Positions 25,664 through 34,074 of a DNA stretch of 64,000 nucleotides are shown here, piece by piece. The number at the start of each line of letters is the position of its first letter. Positions within the stretch are counted from its first letter, which is position 1. Below the pieces are notes generated by a model. It was given only the letters and a program-made list of their open reading frames with translations. It was not told the origin of the DNA and ran no database searches. Position numbers and translations under genes: made by a program. The DNA is taken from NCBI GenBank assembly GCA_964423865.1, contig CAYRGN010000004.1, positions 1-64,000 on the forward strand, read 5' to 3'. This stretch comes from Leadbetterella sp964423865. Its GTDB lineage: Bacteria > Bacteroidota > Bacteroidia > Cytophagales > Spirosomataceae.

Positions 25664-26215
25664 ATGGCAAAAATTTACACAAAAGGAGGAGATAAAGGAG
25701 AAACTTCTCTGGTAGGGGGAACGCGCGTCTCGAAAGGTCATGACAAAATTGAGGCCTACGGCACGGTAGACGAGCTGAACGCGTGGATAGGGGTATTGTC
25801 TGACGCCCCTGAAAATGCCCTGCGTAGGGAAATACTGAAAGAAATCCAGGACCGCCTCTTCACGGTGGGCGCCGAGCTGGCCTCTGAGCCGGAACAAAAC
25901 CGCAAAAAGCTACCGGAACTATTTGAAAGTGACATCGCCTTGCTGGAAAAGGAAATGGACCGGTACACCGAGGAGATTCCGCCGCTCCGGGCATTTGTTT
26001 TACCGGGAGGACACCCCGTGGTTTCCTGGGCCCACGTGGCCAGAACGGTGGCGCGGCGGGCGGAACGACAGGTCATCCGACTTTCCCGCTCGGAGCCGGT
26101 TAACCCCCTGATCGTGAAATACCTGAACCGCCTGTCCGATTACCTCTTTGTTTTATCCCGCAAAGTTACGCAGGAACAAGACGCTCCCGAAATCAGTTGG
26201 AAGCCGAGAACGTAA
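25664..26215 (+). CDS. PduO-type ATP:cob(I)alamin adenosyltransferase
   Basis: A 183-residue enzyme that adenosylates cob(I)alamin to make coenzyme B12. The N-terminal ATP loop YTKGGDKGETSLVGGTRVSK, the AYGTVDELNAWIG block and the C-terminal RRAERQVIRLS and VKYLNRLSDYLFVLSR blocks are all present. It implies that the cell uses adenosylcobalamin, for example in methylmalonyl-CoA mutase or class II ribonucleotide reductase. It is divergent from the DUF1648 gene and converges with the CBM9-like gene, with one base between stops. Confidence 0.95.
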   Translation: MAKIYTKGGDKGETSLVGGTRVSKGHDKIEAYGTVDELNAWIGVLSDAPENALRREILKEIQDRLFTVGAELASEPEQNRKKLPELFESDIALLEKEMDRYTEEIPPLRAFVLPGGHPVVSWAHVARTVARRAERQVIRLSRSEPVNPLIVKYLNRLSDYLFVLSRKVTQEQDAPEISWKPRT

Positions 26216-26216
26216 T

Positions 26217-26843
26217 TCACCCCACTTTCAGGTGTCCAAACCGCTTGGGCCGGTGAAAGGCGGGTTCCGGACCCGACAAAGTACTGCTCCAGCAGACAAA
26301 ATCGCATGTTTCGGGGTCACACTGCCAGTCGGCTCCGCCGTGTGAAACCCGCGACCGAATCCTATAAAGATTTAAGCGGTAGTTCCCGCTGTCGTCCACC
26401 CCTATCAGCGTCCAGGGGATGTGTAGATAACCTGTCCATGAATTGCCTGAACTTTGCGCCGCATAGTGAACCCCTACTGCTTCAGGCGTGAACTGTTCCA
26501 CAATATGTTGCTGACTTTCACCCAGTTCGGGATTATAGATACGACCTATCCACAAAGCATTGTTTGGATTAATTTCCACTTCCAGATAGTGGGTACAGTC
26601 TGCTTCGCCCACCCCTATAAATACCTCAAAAACTTCCTGGTTAAACAATGGCTCGTTGTGTCGCGTCATCCGGTTTTCAGTAGTATAGGGATTGTCTCCG
26701 CACACAAATTCTACTTTCAGATAACGACGGTCATAGCTCACCTTAACCTCCGTTTTAAAATCGGCTTTCCCCCCGTCTACAGAATGCTGAAAAGGTTGGA
26801 CACTCGTATATTTCGCGCCGGGAAAAGGCAAATCTATTCGCAT
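26217..26843 (-). CDS. CBM9-like carbohydrate-binding fold protein
   Basis: A 208-residue protein that forms a single beta-sandwich of the CBM9 type: YDRRYLKVEFVCGDN, the QEVFEVFIG strand, HYLEVEINPNNALW and GYLHIPWTLIG are characteristic. No signal peptide is seen from this start, unlike many CBM9 proteins, so it may be cytoplasmic or have a missed upstream signal. It carries no catalytic module. The ligand is unknown. Confidence 0.75.
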   Translation of the reverse strand: MRIDLPFPGAKYTSVQPFQHSVDGGKADFKTEVKVSYDRRYLKVEFVCGDNPYTTENRMTRHNEPLFNQEVFEVFIGVGEADCTHYLEVEINPNNALWIGRIYNPELGESQQHIVEQFTPEAVGVHYAAQSSGNSWTGYLHIPWTLIGVDDSGNYRLNLYRIRSRVSHGGADWQCDPETCDFVCWSSTLSGPEPAFHRPKRFGHLKVG

Positions 26844-27024
26844 AATTATCTTACAATAACACTATATTTATTTCTCCTTAAAATCCAAAAAAAACACACC
26901 GATTCCAGTTTTTGTTCCACTCCGTTTTTAAACCCAAAAAAAACTTTTTTTTCAATTCCCTGCCAGCATCTTCTTTATCCACGCTAATATAGGGCAATTC
27001 TTACCTTCATCCTCTATTTTTTTG

Positions 27025-27032
27025 TAGCTTTG
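27025..27032 (+). promoter_or_regulatory. -7 box for the OMP-tyrS operon
   Basis: TAGCTTTG matches TAnnTTTG and lies 49 bases before the start codon. A long T-rich stretch stands where the -33 box would be. Elsewhere in the gap 26844-27080 I see only A/T runs. Confidence 0.5.
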
Positions 27033-27080
27033 CAGACTTTTTAGGTGAAACCTTCCGTTTGAAAACAAAAAACCATTCGA

Positions 27081-27722
27081 ATGCAATATTTACGTGTATT
27101 TATACTTTTTCTGCTTACTTTTCCTGCCATGGCGCAGATTGAACCCCGCCTGTTTGAGTTTGGCCCTAAAGTCGGAGTCAACCTTTCGGGCGTTTCTCCT
27201 ATGGATACCATCACGTACGACAAAAGCCCGGCTTTTGGTTTACAGGGAGGAATTTTCACTCGTCTGAACCTGGGCAAATTCAGCCTGCAACCGGAGTTTA
27301 TCTACCAGGCCAAAGGTACCAACATGAAAAGTCCAACCTCGGCAAAACATACCTACCGTTATTTCTCCACTCCGGTATTACTGGGTTATTCGCCCATTAA
27401 ACACCTCTATCTGGAGGCCGGTTATGAAAAAAGCTGGGCCTTAAACCGGATGACGGAAATCCCGACCCTGAACAAACCCTACGGACCGGGAAAATCAGGA
27501 GACGAAAGTATTGTGGTAGGAGCGCGCTTCAACCTGCTCGACATGTTCTCCCTCTTCAGCGTCAACGTGCGCTATGTACACGGGCTTCGCAATGTGAGCG
27601 AACTCAAAACCAGCGCCCAGCGCCCTATGGAATTCAGCAACAGAAGCTTCCAGCTCAGCGCTACCTATACCTTTTCCGAACAGTACCTCTGGAACAAAAA
27701 ATTTGGCGTAAAAAAGAAATAA
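27081..27722 (+). CDS. Outer-membrane beta-barrel protein
   Basis: A 213-residue protein with a signal peptide (MQYLRVFILFLLTFPAMA, cleavage before Q) and alternating amphipathic strands. FEFGPKVGVNLSG, KFSLQPEFIYQAKG and YFSTPVLLGYSPIKHLYLEAG are typical of the PF13568-type eight-strand barrels, close to PorT in pattern. The C-terminal basic tail KKFGVKKK is unusual for a barrel. It lies two bases upstream of tyrS, so the two are co-transcribed although unrelated in role. Confidence 0.8.
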   Translation: MQYLRVFILFLLTFPAMAQIEPRLFEFGPKVGVNLSGVSPMDTITYDKSPAFGLQGGIFTRLNLGKFSLQPEFIYQAKGTNMKSPTSAKHTYRYFSTPVLLGYSPIKHLYLEAGYEKSWALNRMTEIPTLNKPYGPGKSGDESIVVGARFNLLDMFSLFSVNVRYVHGLRNVSELKTSAQRPMEFSNRSFQLSATYTFSEQYLWNKKFGVKKK

Positions 27723-27724
27723 TC

Positions 27725-29029
27725 ATGGGATTTATAGATGAATTGAGGTGGCGCGGCATGATTCAGGACATGATGCCGGGTACTGAAGAGCAACTAAATA
27801 AAGAAACCACGACAGGCTATATCGGATTTGACCCTACCGCCCGTTCCCTTCATATCGGCAACCTCGCCACCATTATGGTATTGAAACAGTTCCAGCTGGC
27901 CGGTCATAAGCCCCTGGCCCTTGTAGGTGGCGCTACAGGAATGGTAGGAGACCCTTCCGGGAAAAGTGCGGAAAGAAATTTTCTGTCGGAAGAAATTTTG
28001 CTGGAAAACCAGGCCGCCATTCAGCGCCAACTGGAAAAATTTCTGGATTTTGACTGCGGAGAAAACTCGGCAGAGATTGTAAACAATTACGACTGGTTCA
28101 AAAACATCAATTTCCTTCAGTTTCTGAGAGATGCCGGTAAATACCTCACGGTAAATTACATGAGCTCAAAAGATTCGGTAAAAAGAAGAATAGAAACCGG
28201 AATTTCCTTCACCGAGTTTTCCTACCAGCTGATTCAGGGGTACGACTATTACCACCTCTACAAAACCCGGGGTGTGAGGCTGCAAATGGGCGGTTCAGAC
28301 CAGTGGGGAAACATTACCACCGGTACCGAACTTATCCGCCGGAAAGAAAACGAAAACGACGAAAACGCGAACTATTCGGCATTTGCGCTCACCACTCCTC
28401 TCCTGACCAAAGCTGACGGCACCAAATTCGGCAAATCGGAAGGCGGAAACGTGTGGCTGGATGCCGAGCTGACCAGTCCTTACGAATTTTATCAGTTCTG
28501 GATCAACCAGAACGATGCCGACCTGCCCCGGCTGCTGCGGGTGTATTGTTGCTACCTCACCCGCGAAGAGATTGAAGCCCTTGAAGCAGAACACGCCCAG
28601 GCTCCTCACCTCCGGGTAGCCCAAAAAGCGCTGGCAAAAGAAGTTACCGTGATGGTGCACGGACAAGAAGCCTACGAAACTGCCGTAAAAGCATCGGAAG
28701 TCTTGTTTGGAAAAGCTACCCTCGATACCTTGAAAAGCCTGGACGAAAAGACCTTCCGGGAAGTGTTCGTCGGGGTGCCTCAGACGGTAGTGAAGCAGTC
28801 TGACCTCACTGCGGAAAGCAATTTACTGGAGCTTATTTCAGTACTTTCCAATAACGAGATTTATCCGTCTAAAGGAGAGGCCCGGAAAGCCATTCAGGCC
28901 AATGCCGTGAGTGTCAATAAGGAGAAGACCCAAAACGATAAGCTGCCGGTTTCGGATATCGCGCTGCTACATGGCCGGTACATCCTCATCGGGAAAGGCA
29001 AGAAGAATCATATTGTAGAGATCGTATAA
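27725..29029 (+). CDS. tyrS: Tyrosyl-tRNA synthetase
   Basis: A 434-residue class I synthetase that charges tRNA-Tyr. The HIGH-type motif is HIGN (in RSLHIGNLATIM) and the KMSKS-type motif is KFGKS. The tyrosine pocket YDYYHLYKTRGVRLQMGGSDQWGNI is intact, and the C-terminal S4-like RNA-binding domain (about 365-430, SKGEARKAIQANAVSVN) is present. Start and length are normal for the bacterial TyrS. Confidence 0.97.
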   Translation: MGFIDELRWRGMIQDMMPGTEEQLNKETTTGYIGFDPTARSLHIGNLATIMVLKQFQLAGHKPLALVGGATGMVGDPSGKSAERNFLSEEILLENQAAIQRQLEKFLDFDCGENSAEIVNNYDWFKNINFLQFLRDAGKYLTVNYMSSKDSVKRRIETGISFTEFSYQLIQGYDYYHLYKTRGVRLQMGGSDQWGNITTGTELIRRKENENDENANYSAFALTTPLLTKADGTKFGKSEGGNVWLDAELTSPYEFYQFWINQNDADLPRLLRVYCCYLTREEIEALEAEHAQAPHLRVAQKALAKEVTVMVHGQEAYETAVKASEVLFGKATLDTLKSLDEKTFREVFVGVPQTVVKQSDLTAESNLLELISVLSNNEIYPSKGEARKAIQANAVSVNKEKTQNDKLPVSDIALLHGRYILIGKGKKNHIVEIV

Positions 29030-29054
29030 AGGGAGGAATTTCAGGTTAAGGTAA

Positions 29055-29192
29055 CTATCATAAGTGCCCTTCGCCTGTCACCCTGAGCTTGACGAAGGGC
29101 ACCCTGAGCTTGACGAAGGGCACCCTGAGCTTGTCACCCTGAGCTTGTCACCCTGAGCCTGCCGAAGGGCGAAGGGCGAAGGGCGAAGGGCG
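29055..29192. repeat. Tandem caccctgagcttgacgaagg repeats
   Basis: At least five partial copies of a caccctgagcttg-type unit are followed by five gcgaagg 7-mers. The unit can fold with its inverse gacgaagg/ccttcg. It fills the space between the convergent tyrS and ABC permease genes, and related elements occur at 22.97, 37.67 and 54.0-54.1 kb. Confidence 0.75.
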
Positions 29193-29202
29193 CAATCTTA
29201 TC

Positions 29203-30279
29203 TTACTCTACTGCGTAAAATCGCTTCTTCAAAATCAGGTAAGACAAGATCAGCCCCACTCCTGAAAACACCCAGGCCGGAATTTTAAACATGATTAGTA
29301 TGGCCAGTCCCAGCCCTGAAAAGAACAGTTCCTGGAAACCTGCCTCTTTATTTCCCGCCACAAACGCCTGGTAATGGAAGAGGAATACGGTAACCGACCA
29401 CAGGAACAAAAACTGTTTCAACCCCTCTCCTAACCCCAGGGCCATCGGGAAGTTCCGGGCCAATACCACGGCTTCCGGAAGTAAGATAAGCCCCAGGGTC
29501 AGCCCATAACCCCCAAACCATTCCAAGGCAGAAAGCGGCATATTCCGGTAAGTGTCAAAATAAATTCTTTCAAAAAAGTACAGGTGCTGCAAAATAACGC
29601 TTTGCCCGAAACCGGCCAGCAGACACCCGAGAGAGATCAGGCGAACATCATAATCATCCGTAGGAAACAGGAAGCACACCCCCATGAGTGCCAGGGCCGT
29701 AAAGCCCTTGGTGATCAAAAAAAGTACGGTCTGACGTGCCAGCAGGTAACGGGGGTAGAAAAATACCTGCGGCGTACGAACACGCAAACCGAAGTATTTC
29801 CGTGCGGTGTTCTGGCTGCTGTTGAACCTTCGTGTCTTAAATTCAAGAATCAATGCCCCGGCAAACACAAGCAGACCGTTAACCCCCACGATAACCCCCA
29901 GGGAAAGCCACTCCCGGTACTCAAAAGCCAGGGCCATCATGGGCAGCGCATACAGGAATGTGAGCTGTATCAGCGCAAAAACCAGCACCAGAAAAGCCCG
30001 GAAACGCGGATAGGCAGGAAACGCAAGCAGATGATACAGGAATTCGTTTTGACGGAGCGTCAGGGCGCGCACGGCAAAGAAAATCACCTTTGCCCCATGC
30101 AGTACCCATATCAGGCAAAAAGCCAAAAGTACAGAGAGGCTTCCCAAGGCCTGGTTCATGAGTGCGAGATGTTCCGTAGCCCTCAGAAAACCGAAAGCGA
30201 ACATCATCACCGCAAAAATAAAAATGGCATTCTGACGGTAATATTCCTTGACAATAGTCAGGTACAGAATCCGGATCAT
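29203..30279 (-). CDS. Polytopic membrane protein, ABC transporter permease
   Basis: A 358-residue protein with about nine to ten hydrophobic helices and basic loops, for example RILYLTIVKEYYRQ and FKTRRFNSSQNTARKYFGL. It has no signal peptide and no other domain. Its start overlaps the stop of the ATPase gene by four bases, so it is almost certainly the membrane partner of that ATPase. It is not a member of an export family that I can name. Substrate unknown. Confidence 0.8.
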   Translation of the reverse strand: MIRILYLTIVKEYYRQNAIFIFAVMMFAFGFLRATEHLALMNQALGSLSVLLAFCLIWVLHGAKVIFFAVRALTLRQNEFLYHLLAFPAYPRFRAFLVLVFALIQLTFLYALPMMALAFEYREWLSLGVIVGVNGLLVFAGALILEFKTRRFNSSQNTARKYFGLRVRTPQVFFYPRYLLARQTVLFLITKGFTALALMGVCFLFPTDDYDVRLISLGCLLAGFGQSVILQHLYFFERIYFDTYRNMPLSALEWFGGYGLTLGLILLPEAVVLARNFPMALGLGEGLKQFLFLWSVTVFLFHYQAFVAGNKEAGFQELFFSGLGLAILIMFKIPAWVFSGVGLILSYLILKKRFYAVE

Positions 30280-30905
30280 ACCTTGAAAATAGTTTGGTTT
30301 TCTACCTGGTAGGTATGCGCCAGGGGCAATTGCTCCGGAACAAAGTCCTGGTGGGAAGAAAGAAGAAATGAAACGCCGTCTCTTTCATGAAATTCACGGA
30401 TCATCCCGTAGATCAGATCTATACTCTCCCGGTCTAAAGTGATCAGGGGTTCATCCAGGATGATCAGGCCGGGTGTACCCACAAACGCGGAAATAACCGC
30501 CACCTTCTTTAACATACCGCTGGAATATGTACCGCAGGGGTTCTTCCAGTAGGCGGGGACACCCAGTCGTTCGGCTAGGCTTAGCAATTCTTCCGCCGAT
30601 CCCCGTTTAGCCCGGGTTATAAAACTCAGGATATCGTATCCGCTCAGGAATTCGGGGTAAAGGGGTTCGGCTTCGCTCATATTCACACGTAAGCGGTATG
30701 CCACAGGCTGCTCCTTCTGATCAATGTCTTTCCAGGATATCCGGCCTTCAAAAGGCACAATTCCCGCCACCGACCGAAAAAAAGTAGATTTCCCGGACCC
30801 GTTCGTCCCCCTGACCCAATGTATACCCTCCGGAATCAGCAGTTCATCCACGGCCAGTATCTTTTTTCCGGAATAGTTTTTGGTGAAGTTTTGTATTTTC
30901 AGCAT
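30276..30905 (-). CDS. ABC transporter ATP-binding protein
   Basis: A 209-residue ATPase with Walker A (GTNGSGKST), an ABC signature in the form YSSGMLKKV, Walker B (LIILDEPLITLD) and an H-loop (LSSHQDF). The Q-loop region is short, as in small exporters. It pairs with the overlapping permease gene. There is no domain that suggests the substrate. Confidence 0.92.
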   Translation of the reverse strand: MLKIQNFTKNYSGKKILAVDELLIPEGIHWVRGTNGSGKSTFFRSVAGIVPFEGRISWKDIDQKEQPVAYRLRVNMSEAEPLYPEFLSGYDILSFITRAKRGSAEELLSLAERLGVPAYWKNPCGTYSSGMLKKVAVISAFVGTPGLIILDEPLITLDRESIDLIYGMIREFHERDGVSFLLSSHQDFVPEQLPLAHTYQVENQTIFKV

Positions 30906-30946
30906 TAAGGCTTACTTATAAAGAATAGTACAAGGTAAAGCGAATA

Positions 30947-31252
30947 TTAAGCACTTTCAAGCCTCAGCGGATGAATTTGTTTCAATAGGGCAGATTTTCC
31001 GGCCATTTCTTCCTCAATATCATGATCATCCTGAAGACCCAGCCAGAATTTCGCAGAATTCCCAAAGAAAACACTAAGCCTTATGGCCGTATCAGCAGAA
31101 ATTCTTCGGTTACCTTTTATAATTTCAGAAATACGGGTCTGAGGAATACCCAGTTCTTTTGACAACCGGTATTGAGAAATACTCAGTGGAATCAAAAACT
31201 CTTCCAGGAGCACTTCGCCGGGGGTAATATTTTTCAACTTTTCCATAATCAT
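30947..31252 (-). CDS. higA: HigA-family antitoxin
   Basis: A 101-residue protein with a HigA-type XRE fold: ITPGEVLLEEFLIPLSISQY, then RLSKELGIPQTRISEIIKGNRRIS and AIRLSVFFGNSAKFWLGLQ. It starts immediately after the higB stop codon (TGA then ATG), which is the reverse order of most toxin-antitoxin pairs but standard for higBA. It should bind and silence HigB and repress the operon through the palindrome upstream. Confidence 0.93.
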   Translation of the reverse strand: MIMEKLKNITPGEVLLEEFLIPLSISQYRLSKELGIPQTRISEIIKGNRRISADTAIRLSVFFGNSAKFWLGLQDDHDIEEEMAGKSALLKQIHPLRLESA

Positions 31253-31534
31253 TCAATGATAATCTAAAATTTCTACTTCCAAAGCATTTCCATTTTCCCA
31301 TCTGAAAATAATACGCCATTGATTATTGATCCTGATACTATAAAATTCTCTCAGATCTCCTTTCAGCTTTTCCAGCCGGTTTGCCGGAGGAATTCTCAAA
31401 TCAGCAACATCCGTAGAATTGTTCAGCATCCTGAGTTTCCTTCGGGCTATCTCCTGAATTTCCCGGGGAAGCTTTTTAGATACTTCTCCATTCCATATTT
31501 TCTGTGTTTCTTTAGTTCTGAAGGAGACAATCAT
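31253..31534 (-). CDS. higB: HigB-type RelE-family mRNA interferase toxin
   Basis: A 93-residue RelE/ParE-fold toxin: SFRTKETQKIWNGEVSKKLP, IARRKLRMLNNSTDVADLRIP, RLEKLKGDLREFYSIRINNQ and WRIIFRWENGNALEVEILDYH match the HigB (plasmid maintenance killer) family. HigB cleaves mRNA on the ribosome. The histidine at the C terminus and the basic residues of the active site are present. It is the first gene of the higBA operon. Confidence 0.93.
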   Translation of the reverse strand: MIVSFRTKETQKIWNGEVSKKLPREIQEIARRKLRMLNNSTDVADLRIPPANRLEKLKGDLREFYSIRINNQWRIIFRWENGNALEVEILDYH

Positions 31535-31540
31535 ACCCTT

Positions 31541-31564
31541 TTACGTTACTAACGCTAAACGTAA
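31541..31564. promoter_or_regulatory. HigA operator palindrome
   Basis: TTACGTT and AACGTAA form an inverted repeat with a ten-base spacer that itself contains a third TAACG half site. It ends six bases before the higB start codon, so bound HigA would block initiation. Confidence 0.65.
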
Positions 31565-31652
31565 GCAAAAAATTCAATAATACAAAATCTATCCCCGAAA
31601 ATTGTACAGGCCTCTTTTCTAAAAATGTAAGAGACACGGGGCAAGACTGTTG

Positions 31653-31660
31653 TAGTTTTG
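31653..31660 (+). promoter_or_regulatory. -7 box for the ECF sigma operon
   Basis: TAGTTTTG fits TAnnTTTG about 78 bases upstream of the sigma gene. A second weaker AT-rich element lies at 31700-31715. No clear -33 box is seen, so an ECF-type promoter is also possible. Confidence 0.35.
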
Positions 31661-31737
31661 TATCATAAAAAAATCAAAAATATCTGTAACAAAATCGAAG
31701 TATAGTAGTTTACCCTACAAAACTCACAGAAAAGCTA

Positions 31738-32280
31738 TTGAACTCGTTAACTGACAATGTCCTGATGCTGAAAGTAAAATCCGGCGACCTGGATCGGATG
31801 GGCTTGCTGTTTGAAAGGCATTACAAACCGCTGTTCGGTTTCCTTTACCGCATGACGGCCGACAAGGAAAGCAGTGAAGACATGGTTCAAAATGTTTTTC
31901 TCAGGATGCTGAAATACCGTCATACCTTCAAAGGTGACGGCGAATTCAGAACCTGGATGTATCACCTGGCGCGAAACGTGCTGAACGATCATCATAAACG
32001 GGCTAAACGACAGGCCAACCCGCTGGAGCAGACATTCAGAGAAGTAGCAGACGAAGCTCCGGAAAGTACGGCAGATAAAGAAGAGCAGGTACATCTCTTA
32101 AACACTGCCTTAGCCCGGCTGACGGAAGAGAACAGGGAGATATTGGTATTAAGCCGGTACCAGGAACTGGCATATCACGAAATTGCGCTGATACTGAATA
32201 TATCGGAAGGCAATGTGAGGGTCAGGATACACCGGGCCATGGCCCAGCTGAAATCGGTTTATTTAAAACTCGCAGATTAA
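31738..32280 (+). CDS. ECF-family sigma-70 factor
   Basis: A 180-residue ECF sigma factor with region 2 (about 20-90, FERHYKPLFGFLYRMT, EDMVQNVFLRMLKY and FRTWMYHLARNVLNDHHKR) and region 4 (about 120-175, LVLSRYQELAYHEIALILNISEGNVRVRIHRAMAQLK). It starts with TTG, the only start that keeps the usual N-terminal helix; the first ATG is nine codons inside. It directs RNA polymerase to a stress or envelope regulon. The next gene is an HEAT-repeat membrane protein that is the likely anti-sigma. Confidence 0.93.
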   Translation: MNSLTDNVLMLKVKSGDLDRMGLLFERHYKPLFGFLYRMTADKESSEDMVQNVFLRMLKYRHTFKGDGEFRTWMYHLARNVLNDHHKRAKRQANPLEQTFREVADEAPESTADKEEQVHLLNTALARLTEENREILVLSRYQELAYHEIALILNISEGNVRVRIHRAMAQLKSVYLKLAD

Positions 32281-32283
32281 AAA

Positions 32284-33057
32284 ATGGAAAAGATCATCGA
32301 TTACATCAACGGAGAACTTACGGCAACAGAGAAGCTGGCTTTTGAAGAGAGGCTGGCGCATGATCCGGTTTTTCGGGCAGCTTATGAAGAAGAAAAAGCC
32401 TTATGGGACCTGATGGGTAAAATAGAAGCTCCTGCGGTGGATCAGAAAGTAAAAAGCCGGTTCCTGGATACCTTAGAGGTCTATAAAGAGGCCGCCGTGC
32501 CGCGCCCCGGCCTTCTTACCCGACTGAAGGACCTCTGGAGCTTTCAGCCAAACCTAAAGCTGTCTTATGCCATGCTCATGCTGTGTGTAGGTTTGGCAAC
32601 CGGATTTTATTTCAACAGGAAAAACCAGGGGGAAATTACCCGCATGTCTTCCGAAATAAGTGAAATGAAACAAATGATGGTTCTTTCCCTGATTGAAAAC
32701 CCCTCCGCCACCGAACGGATCCGGGCCGTGAATATGACCAATGAGATCCGAAATGTGGATAACCAAGTGATAGAAGCCCTCCTCTCTACGCTCAACCATG
32801 ACTCGAACGATAACGTGCGGTTAATGACCCTGGAAGCACTTATGGAATTAGCGGATCACTCCGAGGTCAGAGAAGGGCTGGTACGGTCTATTGTGACCCA
32901 GACCTCACCTATCATGCAGTTGGCCATGGCCGATGCAATGTTAAAACTACAAGAGAAAAGATCGGTAAAATCCCTTCAGAAAATACTTGACCGCGATGAC
33001 CTGAACAGTACCGTCAAAGATAAAGTAGAACAAACTATTCAAAAGATTCTCATTTAA
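32284..33057 (+). CDS. Membrane anti-sigma candidate with HEAT repeats
   Basis: A 257-residue single-pass protein. Residues 1-60 resemble an anti-sigma N terminus (IIDYINGELTATEKLAFEERL) without the zinc HxxxCxxC motif. A transmembrane helix lies at about 93-110, a heptad-like stretch follows (about 113-136), and residues 140-255 form HEAT-type helical repeats (ALLSTLNHDSNDNVRLMTLEALMELADH and SVKSLQKILDRDDLN). The repeats should be in the periplasm and may sense a protein ligand. It starts three bases after the ECF stop, so both are one operon. Confidence 0.8.
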   Translation: MEKIIDYINGELTATEKLAFEERLAHDPVFRAAYEEEKALWDLMGKIEAPAVDQKVKSRFLDTLEVYKEAAVPRPGLLTRLKDLWSFQPNLKLSYAMLMLCVGLATGFYFNRKNQGEITRMSSEISEMKQMMVLSLIENPSATERIRAVNMTNEIRNVDNQVIEALLSTLNHDSNDNVRLMTLEALMELADHSEVREGLVRSIVTQTSPIMQLAMADAMLKLQEKRSVKSLQKILDRDDLNSTVKDKVEQTIQKILI

Positions 33058-33068
33058 AATTCAAACTT

Positions 33069-33923
33069 ATGAAAATGCTAAAAACGCTCCTGTTTGCAGG
33101 AGCCATGGCTTCCTGCGCCCCATCTAACGCCCAATCCCTCAAGGAACACATCAGTAAAGAGGTTGCATTACCTTCTACTCCGAGCAATACTGTAATAGCC
33201 GTCTATAACCTGATCGGTTCTGTGCGGGTGGAGGGCTATTCGGGCAATAAGGTTCTTGTCGAAATCGATAAAACCGTCTCTGCCAAAAACAAAGCAGATG
33301 CGGAGCGGGGGAACCAGGAATTTGAATTAGGTATCGACACCAAAAATGACACGATCGTCATCTATACCAAAGCGCCTTATGACACCCGGCCGTCACAGTC
33401 CAATATGTCTGATAAGAACAATCGCATTCCCTATAGTATCAAACTGGATTATGTCATCAGGGTGCCTCACCAGGTGAGCCTCCGTTTATCTACCATTAAT
33501 GACGGTAAAATAGAGGTGTCCAATGTCAGCGGCAAGCTAAAAGTCAATAACATCAACGGAAGCATCCACGTGGCTAATGCGAAGAGCCAGACCGATCTCC
33601 ATACCATCAACGGGGATATTGATATAAGCTACGCGGTAGCGCCTGCTGCCGGTGCCTCCTGCCATACCCTGAATGGAACCATCAACGCCGCCTACCCCGC
33701 CGATCTTTCCGCCGACATTCGGCTGAAAAGCATGAACGGAAATTTCTATACCGACTTCCCGAATGCTGAAGTAGCGCCACAGACGGTAGTTAAAAAGAAT
33801 TCGTCCGACTCCGGCACTACCTATAAACTCAATAAAGACACCCACCTGAAAATCGGGAAAGGGGAAAATAAAATGAGTTTTGAAACACTAAACGGTAGCA
33901 TATATATAAAGAAAAAATCATAA
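33069..33923 (+). CDS. DUF4097 family lipoprotein-like protein 1
   Basis: A 284-residue exported protein. The signal peptide is MKMLKTLLFAGAMASCAPSNA, which offers both a possible lipobox (MASC) and a type I site. The mature part is a beta-helix-like DUF4097 fold built from short repeated strands such as LSTINDGKIEVSNVSGKLKVNNINGS, HTINGDIDISYAV and TLNGTINAAYP. Function unknown. It is third in the ECF operon, eleven bases after the HEAT protein, and its paralogue follows after a repeat-filled gap. Confidence 0.85.
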   Translation: MKMLKTLLFAGAMASCAPSNAQSLKEHISKEVALPSTPSNTVIAVYNLIGSVRVEGYSGNKVLVEIDKTVSAKNKADAERGNQEFELGIDTKNDTIVIYTKAPYDTRPSQSNMSDKNNRIPYSIKLDYVIRVPHQVSLRLSTINDGKIEVSNVSGKLKVNNINGSIHVANAKSQTDLHTINGDIDISYAVAPAAGASCHTLNGTINAAYPADLSADIRLKSMNGNFYTDFPNAEVAPQTVVKKNSSDSGTTYKLNKDTHLKIGKGENKMSFETLNGSIYIKKKS

Positions 33924-33940
33924 AAATATTTCTTACTCTT

Positions 33941-34074
33941 ATGAAATAGCCATGAGCAATCAGCTATCAGAGGTAAGGCACACCAAGCGAAACGTCGCCC
34001 GGAGGTACGCCGCCCGATGATGAATAAGCGGTCCGCCGCCGCGGCTGATAGCTGAAAGCTAAAAATTTATACAC
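33941..34074 (+). repeat. ATGAAA-bounded leader repeat in the ECF operon
   Basis: The unit starts ATGAAATAGCCATGAGC and ends gctgaaagc...tttatacac, directly followed by ATGAAA, which is the start of the second DUF4097 gene. Between them are ctatcag/ctgatag inverted repeats and a GC-rich middle. It is inverted relative to the window copies at 23.6 and 56.6 kb but oriented the same way relative to its gene. Confidence 0.75.

Noticed and set aside
25577..25897. N-terminal extension of the DUF1648 protein
   Set aside because: The first 107 residues overlap the divergent cobalamin adenosyltransferase gene and do not look like the family; the internal ATG is followed directly by the first membrane helix.
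29055..29192. Tandem repeats considered as a CRISPR array
   Set aside because: Units are contiguous or nearly so, without unique spacers of constant length, and no cas gene is in the window.
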